Assembly (NCBI RefSeq): GCF_000350225.1
Contig: NW_005178949.1
Coordinates: forward strand, 73,949-137,948
DNA from: Chondrus crispus
Taxonomy: Eukaryota; Rhodophyta; Florideophyceae; Gigartinales; Gigartinaceae
Direction: 5' to 3'
DNA: 64,000 nucleotides
In this document: piece after piece, positions 1 to 9,360 of the stretch
Layout of the letters: each line of letters starts with the position of its first letter
How positions within the stretch are numbered: the first letter of the stretch is position 1
The notes under the pieces: generated by a model
Told to the model about the DNA's origin: nothing
What the model saw: the letters and a program-made list of their open reading frames with translations, nothing else
Database searches by the model: none
Translations under genes and position numbers: made by a program

Positions 1-382
1 ACTCCATCTTGCTCCCGCCGGCCCCCAGGCTGCTCACGTTCACCACCCTCACCCCGCCCATCGCCTCCCCCCCCGCGCCCACGCTCTCCACAAGCGCCCG
101 CGCCGAGTCCGCCCGCACGGACGTCCGTGCCACGCTGTTGGGCACGCCCACGCTCAGAATCACCACGTCGGCCCCCGTCTCCCGCAGCGCACGCGTCACG
201 TCCGCGGACACCGTCGCGTCGCCGCGCTGCACAGAGTCGCACAGCGCCGTGTCGCTGCCGGACAGTTTGGACGGCGTGCGCAGGAATGCGTGGATTGACG
301 GCCGCGGCGTGTGCGCTCCCGCGGCCCGGATGAGCGACACGCCCAGACGGCCTGACGCGCCAACGATCAGCAAAGACGGCAT
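1..382 (-). CDS. NmrA/SDR-like NAD(P)-binding protein, 3' part beyond the window
   Basis: Reading leftwards from ATG at 382-380, 127 codons stay open to the window edge, so only the N-terminal half is visible. The product starts MPSLLIVGASGRLG, a strand followed by the glycine-rich GxSGxxG turn of Rossmann-fold NAD(P)-binding proteins. Later strands (ADVVILSVG, VRVVNVSSLGAGG) match the beta4 and beta5 positions of atypical SDR/NmrA proteins. Such proteins bind NAD(P) as oxidoreductases or redox sensors; the substrate cannot be told. The leader is C-rich and an ATAAAA box lies about 53 bases upstream. Third positions are GC-rich like other host genes here. The fold is confident and the exact family is inferred. 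Confidence 0.72.
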   Translation of the reverse strand, partial: MPSLLIVGASGRLGVSLIRAAGAHTPRPSIHAFLRTPSKLSGSDTALCDSVQRGDATVSADVTRALRETGADVVILSVGVPNSVARTSVRADSARALVESVGAGGEAMGGVRVVNVSSLGAGGSKME

Positions 383-434
383 AGTGGAAGTGATGCTGCG
401 CGGGGGGAGGGGGAGCAGATGAGAGCGGCGCGCG

Positions 435-440
435 TTTTAT
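435..440 (-). promoter_or_regulatory. TATA-like box of the NmrA/SDR-like gene
   Basis: ATAAAA on the minus strand, 53 bases before the ATG and followed by a C-rich leader. The architecture resembles that of other genes in this window. Assigned on position and sequence only. Confidence 0.35.
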
Positions 441-442
441 GG

Positions 443-2486
443 AGGCGGTGCGCGTTATGGGAGGGCGGGTGTGTCTGTTTGAGGGTTACACTAAACGTAC
501 GGGGTGGCCAGAGTCAATAATCTGCCTCAGTGCGTAGGGCAAAGGGCCGTGTTCCTTGCGCTGGTGTGGCGGTAGAATACCCCCACAAGCTTGACGGAGC
601 TTGCGGGTAGATGGAAGGGTGTGTGCTGGGGTACTGCCCTCTGCCAGGTAGGTGCTTGCGGCCAGCACGTATGCCCGGGAGAGCGTGAGATTTTGGTTTG
701 AACCGGTTTTTAAAATCGAGTTGCCGCAGTAGCTCGTGGGGGCCGCTAGTCCGTATGGCAGCAATTACCGTACCCTTATTAGTACAGTAGGGGGGTACAG
801 TATGTGAATACTTTTTTTTTTCAGCAGCACCGTGCCCTGTTGCCCTGGGAGACAAGCTGAATGTCTCGCGCTGGTTTGGCGACCCGTTGTCTTGCTGCAC
901 CAAGCGGATTGCACTCCGTCAACAGCGCCTTCGCGTCAACCATCCCGTTCCGCTGCAACACTACCGCTTGAAGCCGGTCAGCTTTCAGTCGCATCTCTCG
1001 TCAACGCCGAGTTGATGTCCACTGTTCGTCGTTTTTATCCTCATTGTTGCAGGGCGGACTCTACGTAAATTTCTTTACGTCAGCAATTGTCGTGCAAGTT
1101 TGCCACGGTGCTTTGGTGTGGTAAGTTGGCATGGTACGTTAGACGCCCCTTCTTTAGCCAAATTCGGGAGACGTATGGATGATGTCGCCAACTACTGTAC
1201 CTTTCTCAAACCTGAAAAATTTCGTCATACTTTCGTGTCTCTTCAATAGCGTCCAGGATACCCAAAAACTCTCATAGCATTACTAAGTTTTTATACCGTG
1301 GGATGAACTCGCCAGTTTATTTAGTTCACCGGCAAAACGGAATAGAATGGAATATCTAGGGCGTTCATATCCTTGGGGTACCAGATGCGGATATTGTAGT
1401 GTAGTTTCTCTACGGTATAGTCATACACCGCACATCTTCATCCCTGCACGAACGGACTTTCCTCGGAGGAGTTCGCGTCTGCGAATCATGCCAAAGAGAT
1501 CTGTAGTTGCGGTCCTCGGGGAGAACAGCTAGATGGCATACGAACCCTCACAAATCTAGACGTGTTTCGCTTTGAAAGATTAAAAATCTTCTAAAGATCG
1601 GGACAGAGATCCCTCCGCCCCGGATGAAAGATATCATAAAAAGGCACCTTTCAAGCACGTATCTCCTTTGCAATCCGTCACACTATTCTATTCCACATAG
1701 TTTGAACGAGTTCAGCTCCTTACACGCAGGATATAACGAGGGCAAAGAAGAAACTATCGAGGCAAAGAGCAGGTACTGGCAGTGCAAAACGTCATCAAAC
1801 TGCTCTTGTTTAAGGATATTGCTCTGAATCTGAGCTGAAAAGCACCAGGCCTAAAACGTTTCGATTTGAACCAGGAGACCGCACTGCTGGCATTTCCCTG
1901 GTGTGGGCATCGGCACACGAGGAACAGTAGATTTCTACGGATGACTCCTCACAAGTCTCTCATAAACATGAAACGATTTTGCGAAAACCTTCATGCTGCG
2001 TATAAGTGTACACACACACAAGGAGCAGCTGCATTCGTCAAAACATGATTTAGGTATGTCCACCGTATAGCACAGGTCAATCACATCTTGTTGGACGGCA
2101 GGAGGTGGGAATCTAATGGAAAGTTTTTCCGATACTTGAAAGACTATGCACTTAAGCAAGTGAATGAGCAATAATGATAAGGCGCATTACGATGCAAGAC
2201 CAGAGAGGAGGTGCCTATTATCAATGATCCTTTCGTGCTTGGGTATGACTCAGAATTCAAGATCTCAGCCAATTCGGGCTCATCGGTATTCTAATAGCGC
2301 TATTGAGAAAGAACTCCTGATACAGTAGGAACTAAAATCCGCAACCAAATGAAGATTAAGTACCCTTCTCACAGGCTCAATCTGTGACAAGGCTCAAATT
2401 GTGACACCAAAATTATAATGCCGCGCCGCATAGTTTCGCGCATGTGATTTTGCTAAACTATTTCGCAACGAATTAAATATATTCGT
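443..2486. other. No convincing gene
   Basis: Only short frames without recognisable motifs occur here on either strand. The stretch around 775-830 holds TACAGTA words and a T-run. Nothing else could be assigned. Confidence 0.4.
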
Positions 2487-2489
2487 TTG

Positions 2490-2990
2490 ATGAAACATAT
2501 TCACATGCTCTTACAAACGGTCAGTTTCCTGCTCATGCCTTTTGCAGAGGTTTCCGTCGCTCTCAATAATGATTACGTGTTGCGCAACATTCTGAGAAAG
2601 AATATATGCCTGTCAAAGAACCCCACACCTAAGAAATCTAATAGAAAATTCCTCGCAACAGGAAACGCAGCGACGGTTGGCAATTTGCAGTCCGTTCGTG
2701 CTTGTTTGGAGGGGCGGAATCCTCCAAAAGCGCCCGTACCCAACGTTTATCACATTCAGGAGTTTAATGTAGAGAATGATACTGCAAACAAAAAAAATAT
2801 TGACTCTCAGAAACGTCTGAAAGCGCAGTCTGCGGTGTCGCCTCTCGAAGACATAGTTTGCGACGACTTGCCAATTTCGCAATGGCCAAGAGCCCGAAAA
2901 CAGCGGATGCAGGTTGAGGAAGGCGAGTTGTTGAGGACCCGCAAGCACACGGCAGCGTCGGCTTTGTTGGGTCTCTCCCATTACAGATGA
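2490..2990 (+). CDS. Hypothetical small protein with possible signal peptide
   Basis: A 166-codon frame begins at ATG 2490. The first 24 residues (basic start, then a hydrophobic run ending in SVA before LNND) look like a cleavable secretion signal. The rest is basic and polar, with a Lys/Arg-rich segment around residues 34-53, and has no recognisable domain or membrane span. It could be a small secreted protein. An overlapping minus-strand frame of similar length (2613-3113) lacks any such signal, which favours the plus strand. No family was recognised and an accidental frame is possible. Confidence 0.35.
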   Translation: MKHIHMLLQTVSFLLMPFAEVSVALNNDYVLRNILRKNICLSKNPTPKKSNRKFLATGNAATVGNLQSVRACLEGRNPPKAPVPNVYHIQEFNVENDTANKKNIDSQKRLKAQSAVSPLEDIVCDDLPISQWPRARKQRMQVEEGELLRTRKHTAASALLGLSHYR

Positions 2991-4400
2991 AGCGTGCAAG
3001 ACATGAAATTTCTCGTCGTCCCACTTTGACCCTGGCACACTTTGGAGACCAATTCTCCCGTCCAAATAAAGGCAATTTTCTTCGAATACGCACTGCATTC
3101 GCATATTTATCATAACTTCTTATGCGTCCCACATTGAGCCAGTGAGAAGGGTACTGCAAAACTTCAAACTTTCAATCAGAATTCAGAAAGCAATTGAGAA
3201 TAAATGTCCGGCCCGCTGCAATGAAGCAAATCTCTTTCGAGCTAATAATTCGCGCGTTAAGGTGCTTGCATAGTATGATAGAGCCGTACATTGTCTTTAT
3301 CTTGCCTTTGTTTGTGCGCCCGTTCTCAAATGCCCTGCATCTAATATCTGTACAGTGATACGCACTTTTTCCGTTTTCATAGAAATTATCGCCCTTAGCA
3401 GCGGGTGAGGCCCCCGCTGTTGTTCCCTACCATCTTCTTTCATATTCACATTCTTTTCCACCTTTTCCGTAATTAGTCTTTCCATTGCTCAGCGGCGTTT
3501 CCAGTCCATGTATTGCAATTCCATGGCAGCACATACGATGCTCGCCTCTGAGTTTAGATATGTTTCATACTACTTCTCTTGTGCTTGGGAACGGAGTTGC
3601 TCCTCACTGAATGGTTCATCAATATGCAAAAACTAGTTTCAGCCCGTTGATAAAAAAAGTCATAGATCACAAAAGAATGAACATGTTCCCGAATAGGGCT
3701 GACTGTAAATTTCCGAATAGGACTAGATCCCCTTAGTTACAGTTTCTCCTTGTGTCGACAAGGTATCATTTTAGTAGAGACGGTACAGTATTGACATTAA
3801 AAACAGTTTCACGTTACAGACCAGCGGACGTTGAGCCGAAAACCAAAAACGTCATACTTCGTCACATTCGTACGTCCAAACACTTTAGGATGTATGCGCG
3901 TCTATGTGAGACATGTTCTCTTCTTATTTTGTTTTTTATCCGCGGAGGCAGAGTGGGGCGTGAAGTCCTTTTGTTTTCCCGGTCTAGCTGGTTCTTTTAC
4001 TTTCGATATGATTTCAGCTGACTTATATAGAGACAAAGAGACTACAGAATTAGTAACTGAATCAGTCCTCACTGCAGGGGCACTAACCATCTACAGATCA
4101 AGGCAATCACCCAGGGAAAGCTGCGCCACGTTGTAGGACAGCACGGATACACCTTGGCTGACGACTCGCTAACAGATCACTGCTGAATTACATCTCCTGC
4201 TCGTTTTGCTGGGCAAAAACAGTACTAATTCTATCACACACGTTCACTACACAATTGAACAGAGAAAATAAAGGCACGAGCCTGAGAGTCGCTCTATCTT
4301 GAAAAGCGATCTTGATTTTCACTATCTGTGAAGTGCATCGATATTTTGCCATCAGAAATATGAATCGGTGGGAGTTTAATCAGCACACTGCCGTATCTCG
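2991..4400. other. No convincing gene
   Basis: AT-rich intergenic DNA. Short frames at 3752-4136 have no motif. The last part leads into the promoter of the S41 protease gene. Confidence 0.4.
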
Positions 4401-4406
4401 CTTCCG

Positions 4407-4413
4407 TATATAA
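4407..4413 (+). promoter_or_regulatory. TATA box of the S41 protease gene
   Basis: TATATAA lies 59-65 bases before the ATG at 4472, a normal distance for a core promoter with a short leader. It is the clearest TATA box in the window. Confidence 0.6.
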
Positions 4414-4471
4414 CTATTCGAAGCAAAAGTGGCGTCGTCTCTTCACAATTTCCTTTCCTGGAAAACGCAAC

Positions 4472-6280
4472 ATGCCTTTTTTTCATGTCCTAGTTGGTTT
4501 TCTCTGCCTCACTCTTGTGGGCGCTTGTTCCTACAGCCGTGATTGTGACGACTTTGATCCCTCAACGCCGGATGTCTGCATTGCCGACCAACACATCTGC
4601 ATCAATATCGGAGGATATGGAGATGATTTCACGGAAGTAACAGCGAGTCGAAACCTGTCTCAGGTTGTTGCCGAAACCAATGCGTTGCCGCTTTCAGCAG
4701 AACAAAAGCGGCAAATTATATCAACTGTCATCCACGTCTACGGTAACCTTAACCCGCATCTGTTCCTGCACCGCAACGTGCTCGGAGTTGATATCATTTC
4801 AGAATTGCAAAAGCTTCGTAGAACAGTCGAGGGCAGCATGACCAATTTTGAGTTTCACCTGAGAATGATCCAGGTCTTCCAAATGATGAATGATGGACAC
4901 TCAAAGTATGCCACTGCGCCCCTAAAATCTGTTTTCGCTTGGCTGGGCTTTTTCGTCAGAGAAGTTTATGAAGGAAACGTTGGTGGGACACGGCAGCCCA
5001 AATACATTGTATCAGATGTTATCAAAGAGGTGCTACCGGCGGGCGTCAAGATATCCCTCGGATCTGAAGTTGTATCTTACAATGGAGTCAGAATCCGTGA
5101 GGCAATCAATTCCTTGGGGAGGGGTGGTTATGGGTCAAATGGCGCTGCACGGCTACAAGACGGGATTTCGAAACTCACGTACAGAGACACGACTGGAGTT
5201 TACTTTCCGTTGAAAAAGCTTGTCACTATTGGTTTTCGTGACCACACCGGAAGTACTTCAGAAATGCAATTACCGTGGATGTACGAGGAGATTACCGATT
5301 TCAACTTGTTTAAAGTCTTAACGCGGACGGCAAGCGACAAGGCTTCGAACTCTTCCGACAAGTTTTCATTGTGGGGAGGCAAGAAATCTTCAAGAACACT
5401 GGGATTGTCCCCGAACCTTAGACAGGGACGCAGAGGGATTCAAGTACTAAATTTTTTACCGAGCATGCTAGGCGCGGAGGAGATACGAACGAAAAAAGGT
5501 CCGATTGGGAGGCTCCGCGTGTCGTCCTTCCAAGTACCGACGTTCGATTACTATCTCTTTGAGGATGAGATCAATCGACTACTCCGTCGCATGCCTAAGA
5601 ACGGGCTAATCGTTGACCTGCGCGGAAACAGGGGGGGAAGCTTTGCTTTGGTGAAAGTGCTGGCAGAACTGGTGTCTCCGCGTCATGTACCAGTGCAGCG
5701 CTTCTCTGTTCGGGCTACGCCGCTGGCTTTGACTTTATTCAAAGACTTCGACTTATCCAGTGCCTCTTCTGCAATCAAGGCATTTATCCGTTCTGTAAGA
5801 GCCGCTTTATCCAGCGCACTCGCTGGGAAGGAACAGTTTACGGAACAGACAGGTTCCCTCTACGCTGAAGGTGAAGACCCAAACCGAAAGCCTGTATATT
5901 CCGGTCCAGTGATCACGTTAGTTGATGGTCTGACGTATAGCGCGGCGGAAGCGTACGCTGCGCTGCAGGTGGATCAGAATAGGTCTCTTCTCGTCGGGAC
6001 CGGGAATAGTACTGGAGGCGGAGGTGCGCTTGTAATACAGTACTCTGGTCTGCGTCAATTCTTCTCACGTTCCGTGGGCAAGAAATTGCCAGGGCATGTG
6101 GACTTCACGACTCCTTATGCAAGATGGCACAGAAGCGGAGAACAGGCTGGAAAGTTGGTGGAAAAGGTTGGTGTCACACCGGATATTCGTTACTATTATA
6201 CTCGAGGTGATGTCCTGAATGGCGATAGGGATTTGTATGAGTTTCTCGCAGCGCAGTTGAGGGAAATGGACAACGTTTAG
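4472..6280 (+). CDS. Secreted S41 peptidase (CPAF/tricorn-like)
   Basis: An unbroken 602-residue protein. Residues 1-19 form a signal peptide ending near VGACS, so it is probably exported or enters the secretory path. MMNDGHS (His143) matches the N-terminal histidine motif of CPAF/tricorn-type S41 enzymes. Residues 185-245 resemble a PDZ-like strand region. VDLRGNRGG (381-389) is the family core motif. Ser490 in DGLTYSAAEAY is the expected nucleophile, and Glu564 before GVTPD may be the third catalytic residue. The lysine found in classic CtpA enzymes (GKG after the serine) is glycine here (GGGG), which points to a Ser-His-Glu rather than Ser-Lys mechanism. A TATA box precedes it. The family is confident and the substrate unknown. 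Confidence 0.88.
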   Translation: MPFFHVLVGFLCLTLVGACSYSRDCDDFDPSTPDVCIADQHICINIGGYGDDFTEVTASRNLSQVVAETNALPLSAEQKRQIISTVIHVYGNLNPHLFLHRNVLGVDIISELQKLRRTVEGSMTNFEFHLRMIQVFQMMNDGHSKYATAPLKSVFAWLGFFVREVYEGNVGGTRQPKYIVSDVIKEVLPAGVKISLGSEVVSYNGVRIREAINSLGRGGYGSNGAARLQDGISKLTYRDTTGVYFPLKKLVTIGFRDHTGSTSEMQLPWMYEEITDFNLFKVLTRTASDKASNSSDKFSLWGGKKSSRTLGLSPNLRQGRRGIQVLNFLPSMLGAEEIRTKKGPIGRLRVSSFQVPTFDYYLFEDEINRLLRRMPKNGLIVDLRGNRGGSFALVKVLAELVSPRHVPVQRFSVRATPLALTLFKDFDLSSASSAIKAFIRSVRAALSSALAGKEQFTEQTGSLYAEGEDPNRKPVYSGPVITLVDGLTYSAAEAYAALQVDQNRSLLVGTGNSTGGGGALVIQYSGLRQFFSRSVGKKLPGHVDFTTPYARWHRSGEQAGKLVEKVGVTPDIRYYYTRGDVLNGDRDLYEFLAAQLREMDNV

Positions 6281-7782
6281 TTGTCCAATTACGTGTTGAA
6301 TATCTCTGTGTGAGAGAGGATTAGGCCTGCTTCGCTCCATTAGATAGATCCACAAAAGCCTGTCATGCTATGCACCATCATTCTTTATCGGAGATCAAAT
6401 GCAACATGAAGGACTACAATTCATTGGAGTGCAGTGTGAGAGGCATATTTGGCTTTATACACCGTGCCCGTGTAGGGGTTGGACAGGATTCGATCTTTCG
6501 ATGAGAAGGATGTTGCTTTGCTAGCGTTCGCAAATTGGATCGCGAGTCCATAAAAATTTGGAAAATTAGAAATTTTGACGACCCGACCAGCATGAACGTA
6601 TTGGTTGAAAAAATTATTGGAAATGCTTTTATTCCCGTTCAACCAATCCATTCATGCCAAATGTCCGGGTGCTCGGGTGCTGGCACAACGAACTCTCCGT
6701 TAGGAACGGCCCTCAGTTCAGGACACCAGTCCAGAGTGCTGCAATCAAAAGCATAATCGCAAGGCCTCGAGTGCGACTACTTCGACGCTGAATCTCGAAA
6801 CTACGCCACCTTCCCCGGCGCCTTCACCCTGAAGGCTTGAGGCAACCCATGACGCCGCAATCGCAAGAATGCCCCATACATCCTCCGCAACGAAGAGAGA
6901 CATATCAAGATACAGCAGTGATTCCAGAAGAGCTCATCCGAAATAACGCCTTCCAACCTCTCGGTTTTCCGCGCCATCTACAACCGTTTTGCTTTCAATG
7001 CGATGCCTCAGCTTTATATCGCTGTCAAAGCCATCACTGCACTTTTTGCATGGCCAAGTGCACGCAAGATGGAATCAAATCTGAATGAAATATGTTTTTG
7101 ACGTAGGACTGTTGTGCATGTATATCATGTCTCTGATGCTGTTTCTCCTCAATTCTCATTGTCGTTAGGCGAAATAGCTGCACACAACGGATGTTTGTCT
7201 TGGGCTTATGTATGCTGTCCAGTACGGTCGCTCCGGGATACCTACGTCCGTCATTGCATTGCTGACTCTCATGTGAATCTCACTGTCAGTATGAGTAAGA
7301 CTGTTCACCATTGTTATTCAAATGCGGGGTGCTCGCCTGTGGAAAAGGCCTTTGGGGGAAACGCTGGCGCCGCGACTGAAGTTCAGGACATTGTGTCGCA
7401 GTGAGGGCGAAGACGCCATCGTTGATGGACTAAGAAGCAGCTCTTTACAGAAGCAGGTGTTGGACATGGCACATCTCCGGTTAATGACGTTTGGGTGAGA
7501 TGAAAAAGGGAGAAATGGAGAATTCACCATGAGGTCAGTTGTGGCCGGTGAGGGAGTCATCTGCAACTGCCAGCAGTGTTGAGATGGAAGAGTTTGTCCT
7601 TCAGAAACCTTGTGTACATTTTTAATAATGGGACTGGAGGCCAGAGGCGACGCAGCCGGAGACACCGCATCGTCAGCATGGACATGAGTTTTACCTTCTC
7701 CTACTCATGTCCCATGAGAGGCAGGGCGTGGAAAAAAAGAGAAGGCGACTCGGCTGGATCACTGTTGGTGAGAAGCAGCGCC
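6281..7782. other. Intergenic, weak decayed coding signal
   Basis: No complete gene. Short protein-like stretches occur on both strands between about 6450 and 7080, for example a minus-strand run reading EFVVPAPEHPDIWHEWIG. They are interrupted and match nothing I recognise. They may be remains of a lost gene or chance. Confidence 0.2.
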
Positions 7783-8562
7783 CTAACGCCCATGTTTATC
7801 CAACAAGTGTTGTTGAAGTGCAAAGCCGTCTGCCAGGACTCTGGGGCAGAGTTTGCAGTTGTATGTTTCCTTCGGCATGGCACGCACGGGAGTGTTTTCC
7901 TCCTCGTTTGGCGCTGGATCGAGGTGCATATCCTTAAAATGCGAGGCAACAGTGACAAAGCCATCATCGAAGTCAATCTCGCAAGTCACACACCTTGAGA
8001 ACTTATCAATATGCGGCTCACCGCCCGCCGCACCCTTCGCCAAATCCTGTGCTCTTTGATTCCATTCATCGATCGCCGCCACCTCTCCGACATGCTCAAA
8101 CTCAATCTGCATTCCCCTGGCCAGCAAACAGCCCGACGTGTTATCCATCTCATGCCACACGTCATGATACATCTTCCTCTGCGAAACAAACTGCATGCCA
8201 TGGATGATATACAAACTCGCGGTGCGAATGGTGACCTTAAACGTATTCGGATCCAACGATGGGCCGTCGGCAAGCCTGCGTCCATTACGCCGTCTCGCAC
8301 GTCCGCGGCGTCCACGCTGGTTACGGCAGCGTCCGCTGGGGTGGCCAATGTCAGCGATTTCGTGTACGAAGTGCAGGGCCCACTGCACAGCGCGCAAGTC
8401 TGCGCGATTGCGGGTTTGCGCGCCTGGGTCGCACGAAGAGCAAAGGCCGTCACGCGCCTCCGCTGTCGCGTCACCTGTGCGGACGAGCGCGCCCCAGCCG
8501 GCACGCGAAGACTCCTCGTCGGGCTCCAGCGCGTATCCGCAGACGTCGAAGATCACTTGCAT
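7783..8562 (-). CDS. RNase H-like fold fused to two C2H2 zinc fingers
   Basis: A 259-residue protein with ATG at 8562. Residues 1-178 follow the RNase HI layout: first strand with Asp6, GWGALV (22-27), NRADLRAVQWAL (52-63) at the second acidic helix, VTIRTASLYIIHG (110-122) where the family has TDS, and EWNQRAQDLAKGA near 166-178. Of the four metal-binding positions only Asp6 is normal. The Glu is Asp55, the TDS Asp is Ala115, and the last Asp is shifted or Gln172. An Arg-rich insert lies at 78-97. Two zinc fingers follow: C191-C194-H208-H213 and C236-C239-H252-H257. It probably binds nucleic acid rather than cutting it, which is an inference. The frame is open and GC-rich, with a C-rich leader. 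Confidence 0.75.
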   Translation of the reverse strand: MQVIFDVCGYALEPDEESSRAGWGALVRTGDATAEARDGLCSSCDPGAQTRNRADLRAVQWALHFVHEIADIGHPSGRCRNQRGRRGRARRRNGRRLADGPSLDPNTFKVTIRTASLYIIHGMQFVSQRKMYHDVWHEMDNTSGCLLARGMQIEFEHVGEVAAIDEWNQRAQDLAKGAAGGEPHIDKFSRCVTCEIDFDDGFVTVASHFKDMHLDPAPNEEENTPVRAMPKETYNCKLCPRVLADGFALQQHLLDKHGR

Positions 8563-9240
8563 GGTGCGGAGCGGCAGGATGGGGAAGGGGGAGATCTGTT
8601 AAGGGGAGCGGGGGAGGAAAGGGCAGGCTACGTGGGAGGAAGAAAACGGCAGTTGGGGCGCGGTGAAGAAGAAGGGGCAGAAAGGCGCGAGACACGAAGC
8701 AAAGCGCCCCGCACTACAAGCTGGGCTACAAGACAGTATGTGACAAGTCGACACGTAGCCACGTGGAGCAGAACCGTGTACACGTTTGTGATTCGACAGC
8801 AATGAACCATAATTTTTATCTGAAATATTCCTCATCGCATGACAGCGACGTCAATACAGATATTACGCATTGCCAGAGTTCTGGCAAACTTCAGAAATCA
8901 TTATGGTTACAGTACTGTAGTACAGTAGGGAGCTTACGCAGGCATACTTCTGTAAAATTTGAAGCAGAATTCTTCAAACAAAATTACACTGAAAGCTTTA
9001 TTGCAGAAATCTGTAGAAAGCATGTGATCAAAGATGCTATGATCCGTGAGCACGGGTACATGCAGCGGGTAACAGCTCATACGCCCCATACAACGGGCCA
9101 CTGCCAAAAATTAAAAATGCGCGAATACAGAAATTATTTAAAATTATGAGTTGACATTCAGGAATCTATACATTAGTTTAACACATTATTTAATAACATA
9201 TTATTTTAACACATTATTTAATAAATTCGCATTCATGAAG
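8563..9240. other. Leader of the zinc-finger gene, then AT-rich spacer
   Basis: Bases 8563-8700 are C-rich on the minus strand and probably form the leader and promoter of the RNase H/zinc-finger gene. A plus frame at 8763-9149 has no motif. The last 100 bases are very AT-rich and repeat ACACATTATTTAATAA, and form the left flank of the LINE. Confidence 0.4.
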
Positions 9241-9360
9241 AATTGAACTTGCGACCAAAAGAAAAGGGTAGCAGGGGAGTGGTACCGAAGCACACCACCC
9301 CTGCTAAAACCCCTTCTCCGTCGTCCCGCCTTCGCGTGTGCACCACTCCCGCCCGCCGCG

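Noticed and set aside
2613-3113. 166-codon minus frame
   Set aside because: It overlaps a plus frame with a signal peptide and has no motif itself.
6440-6540. Possible tRNA-like B-box (GGATTCGATC)
   Set aside because: No acceptor stem, A-box or anticodon arm can be drawn.
7986-8805. Overlapping frames on both strands over the zinc-finger gene
   Set aside because: They have no motifs and are explained by high GC content.
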